Shown piece after piece: positions 10,863 to 22,055 of a DNA stretch of 64,000 nucleotides. Below the pieces are notes generated by a model. That model was not told the origin of the DNA. It saw nothing but the letters and a program-made list of their open reading frames with translations, and searched no databases. The first letter of the stretch is position 1. Each line of letters begins with the position of its first letter. The translations under genes were made by a program, and so were the position numbers. Origin of the DNA: Larix kaempferi. Its lineage: Eukaryota > Streptophyta > Pinopsida > Pinales > Pinaceae. The DNA is taken from assembly GCA_027924585.1 (NCBI GenBank), contig BSBM01000609.1, forward strand, positions 1,065,501 to 1,129,500. The letters run 5' to 3'.

Positions 10863-12461
10863 CTACTCCCCCTTTCGAGGAGGGTCCTTCTGGACTATAC
10901 CAAGCATGTCTCGGAAGTATTCAAACTTCACTCGAGACAGAGGTTTAGTCAGGATATCGGCAATCTGATCCTCGGTGCTTATATACTCGAGCTTGATGGC
11001 TCCTCTTTGCACCATGTCTCGTATATAGAAGTAGCGGATCTCAATGTGTTTTGACTTATCATGGAACACAGGATTTTCAGTCATCTTAATACAGCTTTGA
11101 TTATCACACATAATCACAGTGGGATCCATTTCTAAGTCAAAAATTCCAGATAAAAGTTTCCGAAGCCACACTGCTTCACAGCTGGCAGAGCAAGCGGCTA
11201 TATATTCTGCTTTAGCAGTACTGAGGGCCACACTAGATTGTTTCTTGCTGAACCAAGAGATCATGGCAGATCCAAGACCACAACATCCGCCTGAAGTACT
11301 TTTTCTGTCTGAGACACTACCTGCCCAATCAGAATCTGAGTAACCATGTAACTTGAGTTCATTACCTGCAAGATAGTATAGGCCAAAGTCCACTGTACCT
11401 TTTAGGTACCTCATTATATGCTTTGCAGCTATAAGGTGAACCTTTCTAGGTTCTACTAGATACTGACTTAGGGTATTTACGGCAAAGCATATATCCGGCC
11501 TAGTATTTGTCAAATACATCAATGATCCAATAATTTGTCTATATAGGGTTATGTCCACTAGTTCTGATGAATCATTAACTAATAGTTTCAGGTTGGAGTC
11601 CATGGGAGTGGCCATGGCTTTACACTCCAACATATCAAATCTTTTGAGAATCTCCACATTATACTTACCTTGATTTAGAAAGATTCCTTTTGGCTCTTGC
11701 CACACTTCTAGGCCTAAGAAGTAGTGCATTAATCCGAGATCTTTCATTTCGAACTCTGAAGAAAGCTTCTTCTTGCTTTCAATAATTTGATTCTCATTTC
11801 CGGTTAGAAATAGATCATCTACATATAATAGCAATATAACAGGTTCATCATCCATCACTTTAAGATAAAGATTGGGGTCATCTTTACCTTTGGTAAAGCC
11901 CATGCTTGTTAAGAAACTGTCAATCCTTCCGTACCAAGCCCTGGGAGCTTGCTTCAATCCATATAGTGCCTTTTTCAGTTTCCATACATGGGTCCTTCCG
12001 TCTTTGACCTCAAAACCTTGAGGTTGTTCTATGTATACTTCTTCTTCAATTACACCATTCAGAAAAGCTGTCTTAACATCCATTTGATGCAATTTCCATT
12101 TCATCATGGATGCAAGTGCCATGATAGTTCTGATTGAAGTATACCTAGCAACAGGTGCAAAAGTTTCTTCATAGTCAATTCCCTCCTTTTGAGAGAATCC
12201 TCTGGCTACAAACCTTGCCTTGTATTTTTCAATGCTACCATCTGCAACATGTTTTATCTTGAAAATCCATTTGGAAGAAACCACACTTTTATCTCTTGGT
12301 TTGGGGACTATATCCCAAACATCATTTTTCATTATCGACTGATATTCTTCTGTCATTGCTTCTACCCATTCTTTCTTTTGAGCTTCCTTTTCATAGCTAG
12401 TAGGTAGTTGATCCACAAGATCACATATCAAGGCCATATAGTTGGACACTAGCTTTGGTTT
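10863..12461 (-). pseudogene. Copia C reverse transcriptase and RNase H
   Basis: This is the C-terminal part of the C polyprotein. The RT opens with the usual WVEAMTEEYQSI and WDIVPKP, then FVARGFSQKEGIDYEETFAP, MDVKTAFLNG, KALYGLKQAPRAWY and the catalytic YVDDLFLTG, all intact. RNase H follows with SDWAGSVSDRKSTSG, ALSTAKAEYIAA, CDNQSCIKM, KHIEIRYFYIRD and ADILTKPLSRVKFE. It ends at TAA/TGA-type termination just before the repeat arrays. It is in the same frame as the integrase upstream and is separated from it only by the TAG at 12462-12464, so it would need readthrough. Confidence 0.95.
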
Positions 12462-13319
12462 CTATCTTTCTCTAATGGAGCCTTCAGGAGCACCATATTT
12501 TTCAGCCCCTTTGATAATATCTCTAGCCCATGCTGGCCTTCTTTTCTTTGATAAATCTGATATAGGAGGTTCTTGTGGTTCCAGCATGTCATGATCCTCT
12601 GGTGGATTGTCTTCAGGGATGTGAATAGCCTCCGAGCTTCTAGAAGAAGGATCTTCTTCATAGATTTCTTCAAGTTGGCATTTTCTTGATTTCTTGAGAG
12701 CTGCTTCTTCATCAAAAGTTACATCTCTACTGATTTCTATATGATGAAAGCCTGGTATGTAAATCCTGAAAGCTTTGGATGATTCACAGTAACCAACAAA
12801 TATTCCTTTCTTACCAGAAGGATCCAACTTGGTTCTCTTTTCTTTTGGAATGTGGATGTACACAGGACACCCAAATATTTTAAGATGGATTACCTCGGGC
12901 TTCTTTCTAGTAAACACTTCTTTTGGAGTTTTGAAATCAAGAGCACTATGAGATAATCTGTTTTGAACATATACTGCTGTCTTGGCTGCTTTAGCCCATA
13001 GATACATGGGAAGATCCTGGTCATGTATCATAGTCTTCACAGCTTCCATGATGGTTCTATTTTTCCTTTCTGCAACCCCATTTTGTTGGGGATTGTAGGG
13101 AGTGGTTAGTTCTCTCTTGATTCCAACTTCTTTACAAAATTCTTCAAACTCTTTTGAAGTATACTCTCCACCATTGTCTGTTCTGAGAATCTTGATTTTC
13201 TTTTCTGAGAGATTTTCTATTAGAGCCTTGAACTCTTTGAACTTTCCAAAAACTTCATTATTACCTTTTAGAAAGTATATCCAGGTTTTCCTTGAATGAT
13301 CATCAATGAATGAGAGATA
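12462..13319 (-). pseudogene. Copia C integrase core
   Basis: The frame continues straight on from gag-protease after the TAA at 13320-13322. It carries the D,D,E triad in context: FIDDHSRKTWIYF, LRTDNGGEYTS and NPQQNGVAERKNR. The C-terminal part reads KIFGCPVYIHIPKEKR, FVGYCESSKAFRIY and an acidic tail, and ends at TAG 12462-12464 (after SIRER). An internal Met near 13049 is only the first in-frame start after the stop, not a real initiation site. Confidence 0.93.
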
Positions 13320-14972
13320 TTATTCAAATCCACTCAGAGAGGTGGTGGGCATTGGACCACATACATCTGAGTGTATTAACTCCAAGATACCCTTAGTCTT
13401 TGTTTCACTCTTTGGAAAGGGGTTCTTGATATTCTTCCCTTTCTTACATCCTTTACATGAGCCATCATGATCAACCTTCAAATCTGGTAGTCCTATGACC
13501 ACCTTGCTTACATAGGGTAAGGCTTTGTAGTTAATGTGAGCTAGTCTTCTATGCCATAGCTCACTGGGACTAGAGGTTTCATGAACAAAGGCATCTTCTG
13601 GATGACCCTTGAGTTTATACAAACCTCCTTCCTCTTCACCAATAACAATTGCATCCTTAATAGATTTTCCTTTGGACCACATTAACACTTGTCCATCAAT
13701 GAATGCAACTCTATAGCCTTTCTTGTCTAATGCTGAGATTGAAAGCAAATTCTTCTTCAATCTTGGAACATACAAAACTTCCTTCATCTTCATGGGGGTT
13801 CCAGAATCGAGTTTGTAGTTTGCTTCACCAATTTCCTTAATGGGATATTGATAGTCATCTCCTAGAGATACCTTTTGGGGAGAAGACTTTTCTTCAAGAT
13901 TTGAGAGAGTCCTTTTCTGACCTGTCATGTGCTTTGAAGCACCACTGTCAATAAGCCATGTACCTTCTCCAGGGGTTATAGATCCAGAGAGTGCGGAGAA
14001 GAGAACATATTCTTCTGCATCTTCTTCTGTATTTCTCCTTGACCTTCTTTTGAAGAAGGTTCTTTCTTCTTCTTCCTCTTCATTTCTAGGTCTTTTATTG
14101 TGAGACCTTTCTTCCTCTACTTCTTCTTCTTCACTATCATCTTCTACAAGATGTGCTTGGTGTCTTTTGTAGTGAGTACCCTTTTTCTTTTGTAGAGGGC
14201 AATCTCTAGCAATGTGTCCTATTTTGTGACAAGAAAAGCACTGGAAAGAAGAGTAATCTCTTCTTTGAGTAGTTCCTCTTTTCTTCTGAAATCTGTGAGG
14301 AGGATGAGACTCCTTGTGACTACCCTTTTTAGAGTAGGATTGATTCCTTCTTCTTTTGGTGTGGGTGGCCAAGGCTTGGTCATCCTCTTTGAGCAAGGCT
14401 TCTCGATTTGCAACCCTAGCCTCCTCTTGTATACAATCCTCCCAAACTACATCAAACTTCATACTTTCTTTTCTGGCACACATAGTTTGAATGAATGACT
14501 CCCAAGGTCTAGTGAGACCATTTAGAGCTGTCATCACAAGTTCATCTTCATCAAGAGTATCACCAATGGCATCTAGTTGCTCCTTGATTAGAGAGACTCT
14601 TGAGAAGTAGTCTTGAATGGATTCTCCTTTGTGCATTTTGGTACTCTTCAACTGAGTCCTTAGATTCATCTTCCTATTGATGTTCTTTCCTTCATACATT
14701 CTTCCTAGGGCATCATACATTTCCTTTGGAGTCTTCTTGGAAGCCATTTGGGGAATCAAGTGGTCTTTAATAGAATCAGCTATGATTCTCTTCGCCCTAA
14801 TCAAATCCTTCCTATGTTTTTCTTTGGCTTCATCTTCTTCTGGTTCTGCAACTTCCTCCTTGATATAATGAGCAAGATCATTCTCCTCAAGAATGAGACC
14901 AATTCTGTATTTCCATGCCCGGGAATTTTCTATACCTTCTAGCTTGTCTTCAAGCTTAGTGTTTGGAGCCAT
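13320..14972 (-). pseudogene. Copia C gag, protease and pre-integrase region
   Basis: The ATG chosen is at 14972 (MAPNTKLEDK); an in-frame GTG at 15029 is less likely. Domains in order: a UBN2-type gag (to about residue 200), a basic tract, a CX2CX4HX4C zinc knuckle at residues 245-258 (CFSCHKIGHIARDC), a Glu/Arg-rich linker, the aspartic protease site DSGA at 342-345, the pre-integrase HHCC region (LWHRRLAHIN...CKGC) and the first residues of integrase (HSDVCGP). The frame stops at TAA 13320-13322 after SGFE. Without that codon and the TAG at 12462 the polyprotein would run about 1369 residues. Confidence 0.95.
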
Positions 14973-15056
14973 CTTCTCTTGGGGGAGTCCAAGAGACAGA
15001 GTAGACTTACCTGGAAAGTTACTTTTCACTTTTCCGGAACCTGGAACAGAATTTTA

Positions 15057-15535
15057 TCGCACTTTTGGTAGAATTAGGGTTTGACTTTCCTGGAGTTCTA
15101 CCCAATCAAAAAGTTAGATCTATAGCTCAAAAGAATGCTCTTGAGAAGGGCTATCCAGCCATGTAATCAGAATTCAAAAATTCTAACTTTTTTCTGAAAC
15201 CAAATTCTGACGTATCGCACTTTTGGTAGAATTAGGGTTTGGATTTCCCGGAGTTCTACCCAACCAAAAAGTTCGATCTATAGCTCAAAAGAAAGGTATT
15301 GAAAAGAGCTATCCATACATGCAATCAGAATTCAAAAATGCCAACTTTTTTTTTCTGAAACCAAATTCTGACGTATCGCACTTTTGGTAGAATTAGGGTT
15401 TGGATTTCACGGAGTTCTACCCAACCAAAAAGTTCGATCTATAGCTCAAAAGAAAGGTATTGAAAAGATATATCCATCCATGCAACCAAAAAACAATAAT
15501 ACCAACTTTGGGCTGAAACCCTAACTTCACCGGAG
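15057..15535. repeat. Leader tandem repeats of copia C, about 160 bp x 3
   Basis: Copies start at about 15058, 15216 and 15377, each opening cgcacttttggtagaattag. They fill the space between the PBS and gag. Element F has related repeats with a 161-bp spacing in its leader. Shared features are tagggtttg, ttctacccaaccaaaaa and a gatct...ctc tract. Confidence 0.88.
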
Positions 15536-15582
15536 AGAGAGAGAGGTATTCTTACCTTGTGAAAGATGTCCTATTCAGTCTA

Positions 15583-15594
15583 GCTCTGATACCA
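15583..15594 (-). other. Primer-binding site of copia C
   Basis: The plus strand reads gctctgatacca, so the element strand has TGGTATCAGAGC, complementary to the 3' end of initiator tRNA-Met. It directly abuts the 5' LTR. Confidence 0.95.
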
Positions 15595-16084
15595 TGTTAA
15601 GTTTTAAACCAAATAGACAAGCAAGATCACCGAAAGAAACATAATCACAAGATAGACATAGAATATACCCTGGGAAACCCTCATGGGGTAGAAAACCCAG
15701 CAAAGCTTTCCTCAATAAGATGATCAACCAAAATACAAGATGTGCTCCTTCCTTCTTTGTCTCCTTAGAAGATCTCCGAGACAAGTGCGCACTCTTCCAC
15801 AAGTGAGTGAATGATCTAATGAGGAGTTCACCTCTCTTATTTATACTGACTCCCAACTGACTAAAAGACCTAATGGGGCCGACCTCTCCTGGAGAAGTCT
15901 AATAACCCCAAAAATATAACCACAGGGCCGACCCCCACATGGTGGGTCTAATAACCCTAGTTAATACAAACCCTCGGAGGAATGAACATCTCCGGATACA
16001 TAATAGGGTTACCTCGGAGGGATGAAACATCTCCGGAATAATAAAGTACAAATATAATATTCTTTGAAGTTACAATATTCAACA
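15595..16084 (-). repeat. 5' LTR of copia C
   Basis: 490 bp with TGTT...AACA ends. In element orientation a TATA-like TATAAATAA (plus 15837-15845) should drive transcription of the element. The twin hairpin modules lie near its element-5' end. Followed by TSD TAAAA at 16085-16089. Confidence 0.95.
15837..15845 (-). promoter_or_regulatory. TATA-like box in the 5' LTR of C
   Basis: Minus strand TATAAATAA, in the right position to define the U3/R boundary; the same motif is in the other LTR at 8931-8939. Confidence 0.55.
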
Positions 16085-16200
16085 TAAAAAAGATTAGGTT
16101 ACAGGAGCATAACAAAAACAGAAATATGCAACGATGTGTAGGCATAGAGCGGATATATGTTTTAGAAACCTTTTGCTCAGAGTTTTTTAAAGTCGATTAT

Positions 16201-16530
16201 TCAGTTGTTCATTACCAAAGTGAAAACTCCTTGTTGACTGAGTCTACGGAGATGGTAAATAGTTGATGAAACTGCTTTACAATATTGTTCATATGATACA
16301 GCTGCAACAGATGGACAGTATTCCTCCAGCTGTGTCCCTTGGAGAGTGCATTCGATAACTCCCTCATCTGTTTCCAACTTGCAGTGTAATATATGTTCAA
16401 ATGTTGTGGGAGTCTCATGGTTGCAAAAGCAACAGAAGGTTGTTCTTTGAATCATAGGCAGCTTGCATTCTGAACATGTGCATTGGAAATGCGGTGCAAA
16501 GGCATTCTTAATTTTGAGTTTTCCAAACAT
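16201..16530 (-). pseudogene. RPA-like zinc-ribbon/OB exon (copy A)
   Basis: The minus-strand translation reads MFGKLKIKNAFAPHF, CTCSECKLPMI, then CCFCNHETPTTFEHILHC, LETDEGVIECTLQGTQ and LEEYCPSVAAV. CxxC ... CxxC followed by a strand-turn-strand with L-x-D-x-G-x-I-x-x-T resembles the C-terminal zinc/OB domain of replication protein A large subunits. The frame starts just after an AG, so it is probably a terminal exon rather than a start. Copy B (56201-56583) has the second CxxC damaged (LFFN for CCFCN) and a TGA at 56391-56393. Upstream exons lie at 56854-60200 next to copy B but are absent next to copy A. Confidence 0.5.
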
Positions 16531-16559
16531 CTGTCATAGGTTTCAACACGAGAAATAGG

Positions 16560-16712
16560 AAAAATGTGACATTTAGTAGGAGTAAATAGAAGTTGGAAAG
16601 ATAAGTTGAAAGTGCAGTATTGAATGCAAGTGTGCGAATTGTGTTTTTCAAATTGTTATTTGAGATGCCATAGATGTGACAGGAATCTATGTCTCTAGTT
16701 TTAATCATTGCT
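16560..16712 (-). pseudogene. Exon-like stretch upstream of the zinc-ribbon exon (copy A)
   Basis: The minus strand reads MIKTRDIDSCHIYGISNNN and ends STYLSNF, preceded by a pyrimidine-rich ...CTAG. It is nearly identical in copy B (56610-56764). It is probably an internal exon of the same decayed gene. Confidence 0.35.
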
Positions 16713-16802
16713 AGAGATTAATAGGAAGATGACACTTGCAATGAAAAAGAATTTTTGGACATGTTGCAAGGACATGTTCTTTTCTACCGATTTGAACAAG
16801 GA

Positions 16803-18697
16803 TGGCCAGCCACCTAGCATTTATTTTGTCAAAGACGTGTTTTTAACAGGTAGCCATTTTCGGGCCTGATTCCTAGGCAAATGAAGGTGAAATCGTAAAT
16901 TCTGGAACATGGATTTTGTGCGCAATAGGCCCATTTAGGTTACAATTGGAATTTCGCCAAAATTCCAAGCCGTTTGAGAGAAATCCGTGGTTCCTTGAAG
17001 CCAACTTGCCTAGAAATGGAAACACAAGGCTGGCCGTTTCAGATTCTATTCCTGTTGTAATGGGTTGTTTCTCTAGCTATTTAAACCTGCCATTTTTAGA
17101 GAGGTCGACCACTGAAAGGGTCGACCTACTCTCTGTTTGTAAAATCTATATAAAGACCTCCAAGATTGAGAAACTAGGAGTGAAAAACAATGTTTAAACT
17201 CTGCCCCAGTTTAATAAAAAGTTTTGTTTGTGGCTGTTGATGATTAGTTTCATTTTTTTTATTGATGGTTGGTGACTGAGTAGCTTAGGAAACAAACCCC
17301 TGTTATTGGGAAGGGCCCCTCCACAATCAGAGGTTCCTCTTGTACATTCAACAGTTTATTTCTTTGTATTTTCAGCTAGTCATTTCATTTTTGCAAATAG
17401 ATAGTTTATGTCTTAGTTATCTAATTATTTCTGTTTTCCTATAGCTGCCCTTCCCTCACTTTCCTGTAAACTCTATTCTGCTGCTAACTCAATCTATTCT
17501 TTAGAATTAGGAAGTGGTCGACCTAGTTTAATGTTTTTGTAGTTTGCTTTCACTTTTTTTCCATCATCTATAGCTAGATATTACTTCCAACTCTTCCATC
17601 AATTTCTTCTTCGTGTTGATGTAGGTTAATTCCCTCAATTAATCAGCCTCTTCATGTTGTTGTAGGTTAACTCTCTTCTTCTCAACCTTCTTCTCACATC
17701 TCATAGGATCGTTCATCTTCTTAGATAATGATTAGAGTAGATAATTTCTCATTAGTTTAACCTCTAACTAATCCATCTATTGCTTCTCTTGCACTGCAGG
17801 ATCATATGCATCAGCCAGTTGGTAATTAAAGTCATCCAAAATTCTTATTTTCCTTAGTTTAACTCGTGTTCCTCCATTCGGACCGCCATTCAGACAACCA
17901 TTCGGATCGTCATTTAGACCTTTACACTTTCTGCACTATTTTAGGCCTTTTTCAGAATCTGATTTCTTCTGTCTTTGAACCATAATTCTTCTTGTTTCTA
18001 ATTAACAGTTTTTAATGTAATTAAGATCATGTTTTATGTTACATAGAGTTTTAATTAAGTTTTGTCATTCTTCTTAGTTTCCTTACTATTTTTTCTAATC
18101 TTCTTTTCAACTAATTTTCAGAATTATGTCTTTTATGTTGGATTTGCTAATAAGTTACTGCTTTAGAATGTATCAGTTTTATTTTTAAGTACAGTTTATT
18201 ATAAGTTTTCAATATTTGCTTCAGATAAGATTTAATAATTTTATTTTCTAAGTTATTTCAGTTTTAATAGTTTCTTCATTAATCATAGGACTAGTTTTCC
18301 ATTTCATATAATTAATGAAGATGATCATAACATAAGATTTGGATCAGAAATAAAATATCCTTATCAAGTTTTCTACTTGTTTCTATATTAAACATCTTTA
18401 TCAAGTTTTCTACTTGCTTCCAAATCAATTCAATTCAATTAAATATCTTTATTAAATTTCCTAGGCACCTCATTTGTTAATCAGTTTCATGTTTTCATAG
18501 ATAGAATAATTATGAAAGTCATGTAAGTAGTTTAAAATCATATAGTTGCATGTTAGCACATTTGCATCTTTAGTTAGCTTAGGATAGTTCAAGCCTTCAA
18601 TCCTGCACATATAGTGATTGCATCTCATAAGCTCCCTTCCCGGGTTGACAATTTAAATGTTGAATGAGAGTGCATATAATTTACCCCAACAGTGACA
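16803..18697 (+). repeat. Probable LTR of an old, truncated retrotransposon
   Basis: The block starts TGGCC exactly where copies A and B diverge and ends taccccaaca, after which gtgacactg could be a worn PBS. It contains TATATAAAG (17147-17155), a downstream aataaaa, a palindromic ggtcgacc pair at 17103-17126 and long pyrimidine tracts. No second LTR or coding sequence was found, and no TSD could be tested, so this is a structural guess. Confidence 0.35.
17147..17155 (+). promoter_or_regulatory. TATA box in the putative LTR
   Basis: TATATAAAG followed within 40 bases by purine-rich transcript-like sequence and, 55 bases on, by aataaaa. Confidence 0.4.
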
Positions 18698-18765
18698 CTG
18701 TTTTTATTTGTTTTCTTTATGGTTTCCCTGAACTGTTGGATTTATTGCTGATCTATTTGTTGTTG

Positions 18766-18852
18766 CCCATTGTTTCGCCTTAGGCGGATGGGTTGGTATC
18801 TCTTTGGAACAATTAGTACTTCTAGCCCATTGTTTCGCCATAGGCGGATGGG
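18766..18852. repeat. Two 27-bp hairpins, 60 bp apart
   Basis: CCCAT-tgttt-CGCC-tta-GGCG-g-ATGGG (18766-18792) is repeated at 18826-18852 with ata in the loop. Both stems are intact in both copies. Confidence 0.7.
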
Positions 18853-21800
18853 TTGAATATTTTTGGGATTGATGATTTTTTTGGTGATCCTAGTGGGACC
18901 TAGGGTTTTTGAACTTTTCGAGGAGACCATGTTTATCTCCTTGTTTGTGTATCCGTTGATACTATTGGCTAATTAATAGTATGCAATTTTCATTTTGTGA
19001 AAAAAAAAATTAATAAGAATATTGTTCATAAAGTTGGCCACATTAACAACTGGTAAATTCACTAGCAAAAAGGTCGCCTATGAAGGTGGAAGTAGAAAGA
19101 GTTGTATCTCTAAACATTACGAATAAAAATAGAAATACACAAATCCAAATCATATGTTTTTTATTAATAACTTTGTTAAATCGTTTTTCAATAATTTTAT
19201 GATAGATTTATATTAAACTAATTTTGAATTAGTAAATAATAAAAATAATAAATTAAGCTATCCTAAAATGTAGGATACTAATTCTTAACTAATTTAAAAA
19301 AAAAAACCTTTTTGGACGTTGAGGGAAGGCTAAGTGGAAGGCTATGTTGATAAGGTCTCCACCTCAACAACCGTGCCCATGTTCCTTATCAATTCCTTTA
19401 TATTTAAATGTCAAAAAGTCTAGTCACTTTTCTTTTAAGTAGGGAAGGTTTTAATAGATGCATATATAATACCTAAAATGGTTGTGCAAGATCACAAAGA
19501 AAGCATGCGAAAAGTAAATGAAAGTTTGAATTTGAAATTGAGTAAAAAAATTTAAGAGTTTTTATTGTCGTTTGGTGATATGATGACAAGAACAAGTAAG
19601 AATGGCTTATAATGGTCATCATCTATTTTAAGAATGGTTTTTATGAAGATGGAAAATGTTATGTAAATATTTAAAACTATTATGAATGTGTAATTTGTAT
19701 CTAAAACTATTATGAACGTGTTATTTGTTGAATTATTATGGTGAAAGAGATGTATGAAAGAGGCAGGAAAATGAGAGGATTGTGGAATTATTGATGAAGA
19801 TAAGTTGAATGTATTGTCGGTGACGACTGATTTTTTTTGTAAAGATGACAAAAGGGTTGTTGTGTTGTGTGCTGAGCAATCAATATGAACGTTGTAGGAT
19901 TTGGAATATTGTGATATGTTGCTAGGAAGAAGTTCTGAGATTGATCTAAATATGTGAGGGTTGTTGGAGATTGTATTATATTTGATAGGTGGTAACTATT
20001 ACTCAGAAGTAGTCAATGTATATGTCAAAACAAGAAACCCTGAGCGAATATGATTGAAGTTGTCGCTAGCTGGAAGAGATGCATTTAATAATATTATTTG
20101 TCCAAGAGATAAGTTGAATAGTTTTGGATGGACGAGGGGCTGAGAAAACGTGTTGGAGGTACCCTAGAGCCTAGGGAAAACCTGAATGAAGCCACTGAAC
20201 TGGAGAGCAGCCTCTAAAAGAGAATAATAACTTCACCTAGTAGCCTTAAAATAATATTTTCACCACTCAAAACTAGGTTAATTAGGAATAATCGAGAGCC
20301 ATTTACTTGATTGTTCATGCTTCACATATGCACCATAGAGAAGGAATTGATGGGGATGGGGAAGACATCTATCGAGTTAACATCACATCATTATGATTAA
20401 TTAAACTTTTGGTGTTGGAGATCTATTCTGTAACGTGGTTGTGCTCCACCTAACTCTCCCTATGAGTTGTGCTCCACCTAACTCTCCCTGTGAGTTCTTG
20501 AGTTCTTGATACTAATGATAGAAAATTCTCCTTGGCAAAAAGCCCAACAAATAACCGCACCACTAATAAGGTTACTGCATAGCTATTGCTCGTGCGAGAT
20601 CAGATTTTGGAGAAGAGATATAATCTATATGAAAGTGCATTTAAGTTAGGGGTGGAAGTATAGGACTTGGATAAAGTATTTTAATATCAATTGATAAAGC
20701 AGATAATAATAGAAAATTTATAACATATAGTTTTTATTGAATTAATTATCAGATAATAATATATAGTTTTATGGAGAAGTTAGTTAAATAGTGTTTTCAA
20801 TATGTTCACATTAAACTAACTTGCAATACTCAAATCTGGAATCATTAATTTAACTAACTTTATAAATTTATATATAATGAAAATAAATAAAAACTCAAAA
20901 ATTTAATATGAATATATTTAAATACATCAACCAGCATAAAACTACTGCTATAACATGTAATTGAATTTATTAAAAATTCAATATGAATATATTTAAATAC
21001 ATGAACAAATTGAATTTATTAAAAATTCAATATGAATATATTTAAATATATGAACAATTGTTATAACATGTGATTGAATTTGTTAAAGTTAATCGAGTAA
21101 GTTCTTGAGGTATTATTAAGTTTTTTGAATTTTGTGAGTTGAAAACTAAACCAAGAATAATTTAGAGATTCTTATGATTTCCCTATGCTGAAAAAAGAAA
21201 ACTAAAAACAATTTAAGGTTTTATGGTATAACAAGTTTTTTTAATTTTCCAAGGAAAAGAAAAAAAACAATTTAAATAAAGATTTTCTTAAATGAATAAT
21301 GTTAAATCTATCCTTAAAAATTGCATTCCACTTCAAACAAGCTTTAAAATAAATAAAATGTAAATGAAGATTACAACATTTCCTTTTAGGAAATTGCATT
21401 CCAAATCAACCCAGCTTTAAAATAAATGAAATCAGAATTGAGAAGAACTTTTCCTTTACCATAAATGGAATCAAAATGATGAAAACACCATTTTTCAAAT
21501 CCAAAAATCTCAAAATATAAACTATCTTATTCTATTAATATAAATATTTTAAACAAAATTTCTTTACAAATCCTATAAAGTCTCTAAATAAAAAGTATTA
21601 TATTATATTAACATATTAAACAGCATCTCTTTACGATAAAATCTTTGATAATAGCTACTACTATGTGAAAAAGATGAAAAAGATTTTGTTACAGCATAAT
21701 CTTTTCACAATAGCCAAAAGTGTGCAGCATCAATCCAACTGCTTTGGTGCTTGGAACAGTAGTTTACAAATGAACATATTCATCTACCTTTTTCTCAAAT

Positions 21801-22055
21801 ACTCAGCTGTAAATATGGGAATGATATTCATCACATCGATATGGTATGCAAATAAATCGGGTAGCTGTCCTTGATATCTGAATTTCAACTTTCGTGGACT
21901 TGTAAGTTGTTTTCACGGGCTTGATCATCACGCTGAGAATGAATGTGCTGGACTGAAAAATAGAAGAAAACGTCTGTCAAGATCCAATAAAATAATCGCA
22001 AAAATGTAAAAATATGTTGAAGAATTGCGGCAGAGCATGTCAAAGATCAAGAAAA
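18853..22055. other. Gene-free AT-rich stretch
   Basis: No coding sequence is recognisable. It contains a 28-bp direct repeat at 20438-20493 (gttgtgctccacctaactct), a triplicated AT-rich motif at 20897-21056, and an 83-bp imperfect direct repeat at about 21321-21440 (ttgcattcca...ctttaaaataaat). The last 300 bp may hold the 3' UTR of the kelch gene, but no clear polyadenylation signal was identified. Confidence 0.5.
20897..21056. repeat. Three AT-rich direct repeats with an internal inverted repeat
   Basis: The text aatatgaatatatttaaata occurs near 20906, 20980 and 21029. The last two lie in 49-bp units starting ttgaatttattaaaaattcaa, itself an inverted repeat (TTGAATTT/AAATTCAA-like). Confidence 0.6.

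Larger units (their letters stand above)
8689..16084 (-). mobile_element. Ty1/copia retrotransposon C, nearly complete
   Basis: The element is 7396 bp with 490-bp LTRs. It is on the minus strand, with a 5' LTR at 15595-16084, an initiator-Met PBS, leader tandem repeats, a gag-pol frame broken only by two stop codons, a tandem-repeat 3' region, a purine-rich PPT and a 3' LTR at 8689-9178. TAAAA flanks both ends. By eye the LTRs differ at about nine sites (near 2%), so it is fairly young and inserted after the A/B duplication; copy B has the empty site. The two stops prevent self-supplied transposition. Confidence 0.95.
1..16802 (+). repeat. Segmental duplication, copy A
   Basis: This stretch, minus the copia element at 8689-16084, repeats about 36450-56853 in the same order and orientation. 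Position 1 corresponds to 36450, so the left end of the copy lies outside the window. The right end is where the copies part company, after the shared text gatttgaacaagga (about 16802 here, 56853 in copy B). A sampled 216-bp RT segment differs at about 8 positions (roughly 4%). Both copies share inactivating lesions, so the parent was already dead when duplicated. Confidence 0.9.

Noticed and set aside
10845-11343. Plus-strand ORFs across copia C
   Set aside because: Antisense shadows of RT/RNase H; the minus frame carries all motifs.
19552-19851. 99-codon minus ORF
   Set aside because: Contains internal direct repeats (actattatgaa) and no recognisable motif in AT-rich DNA.
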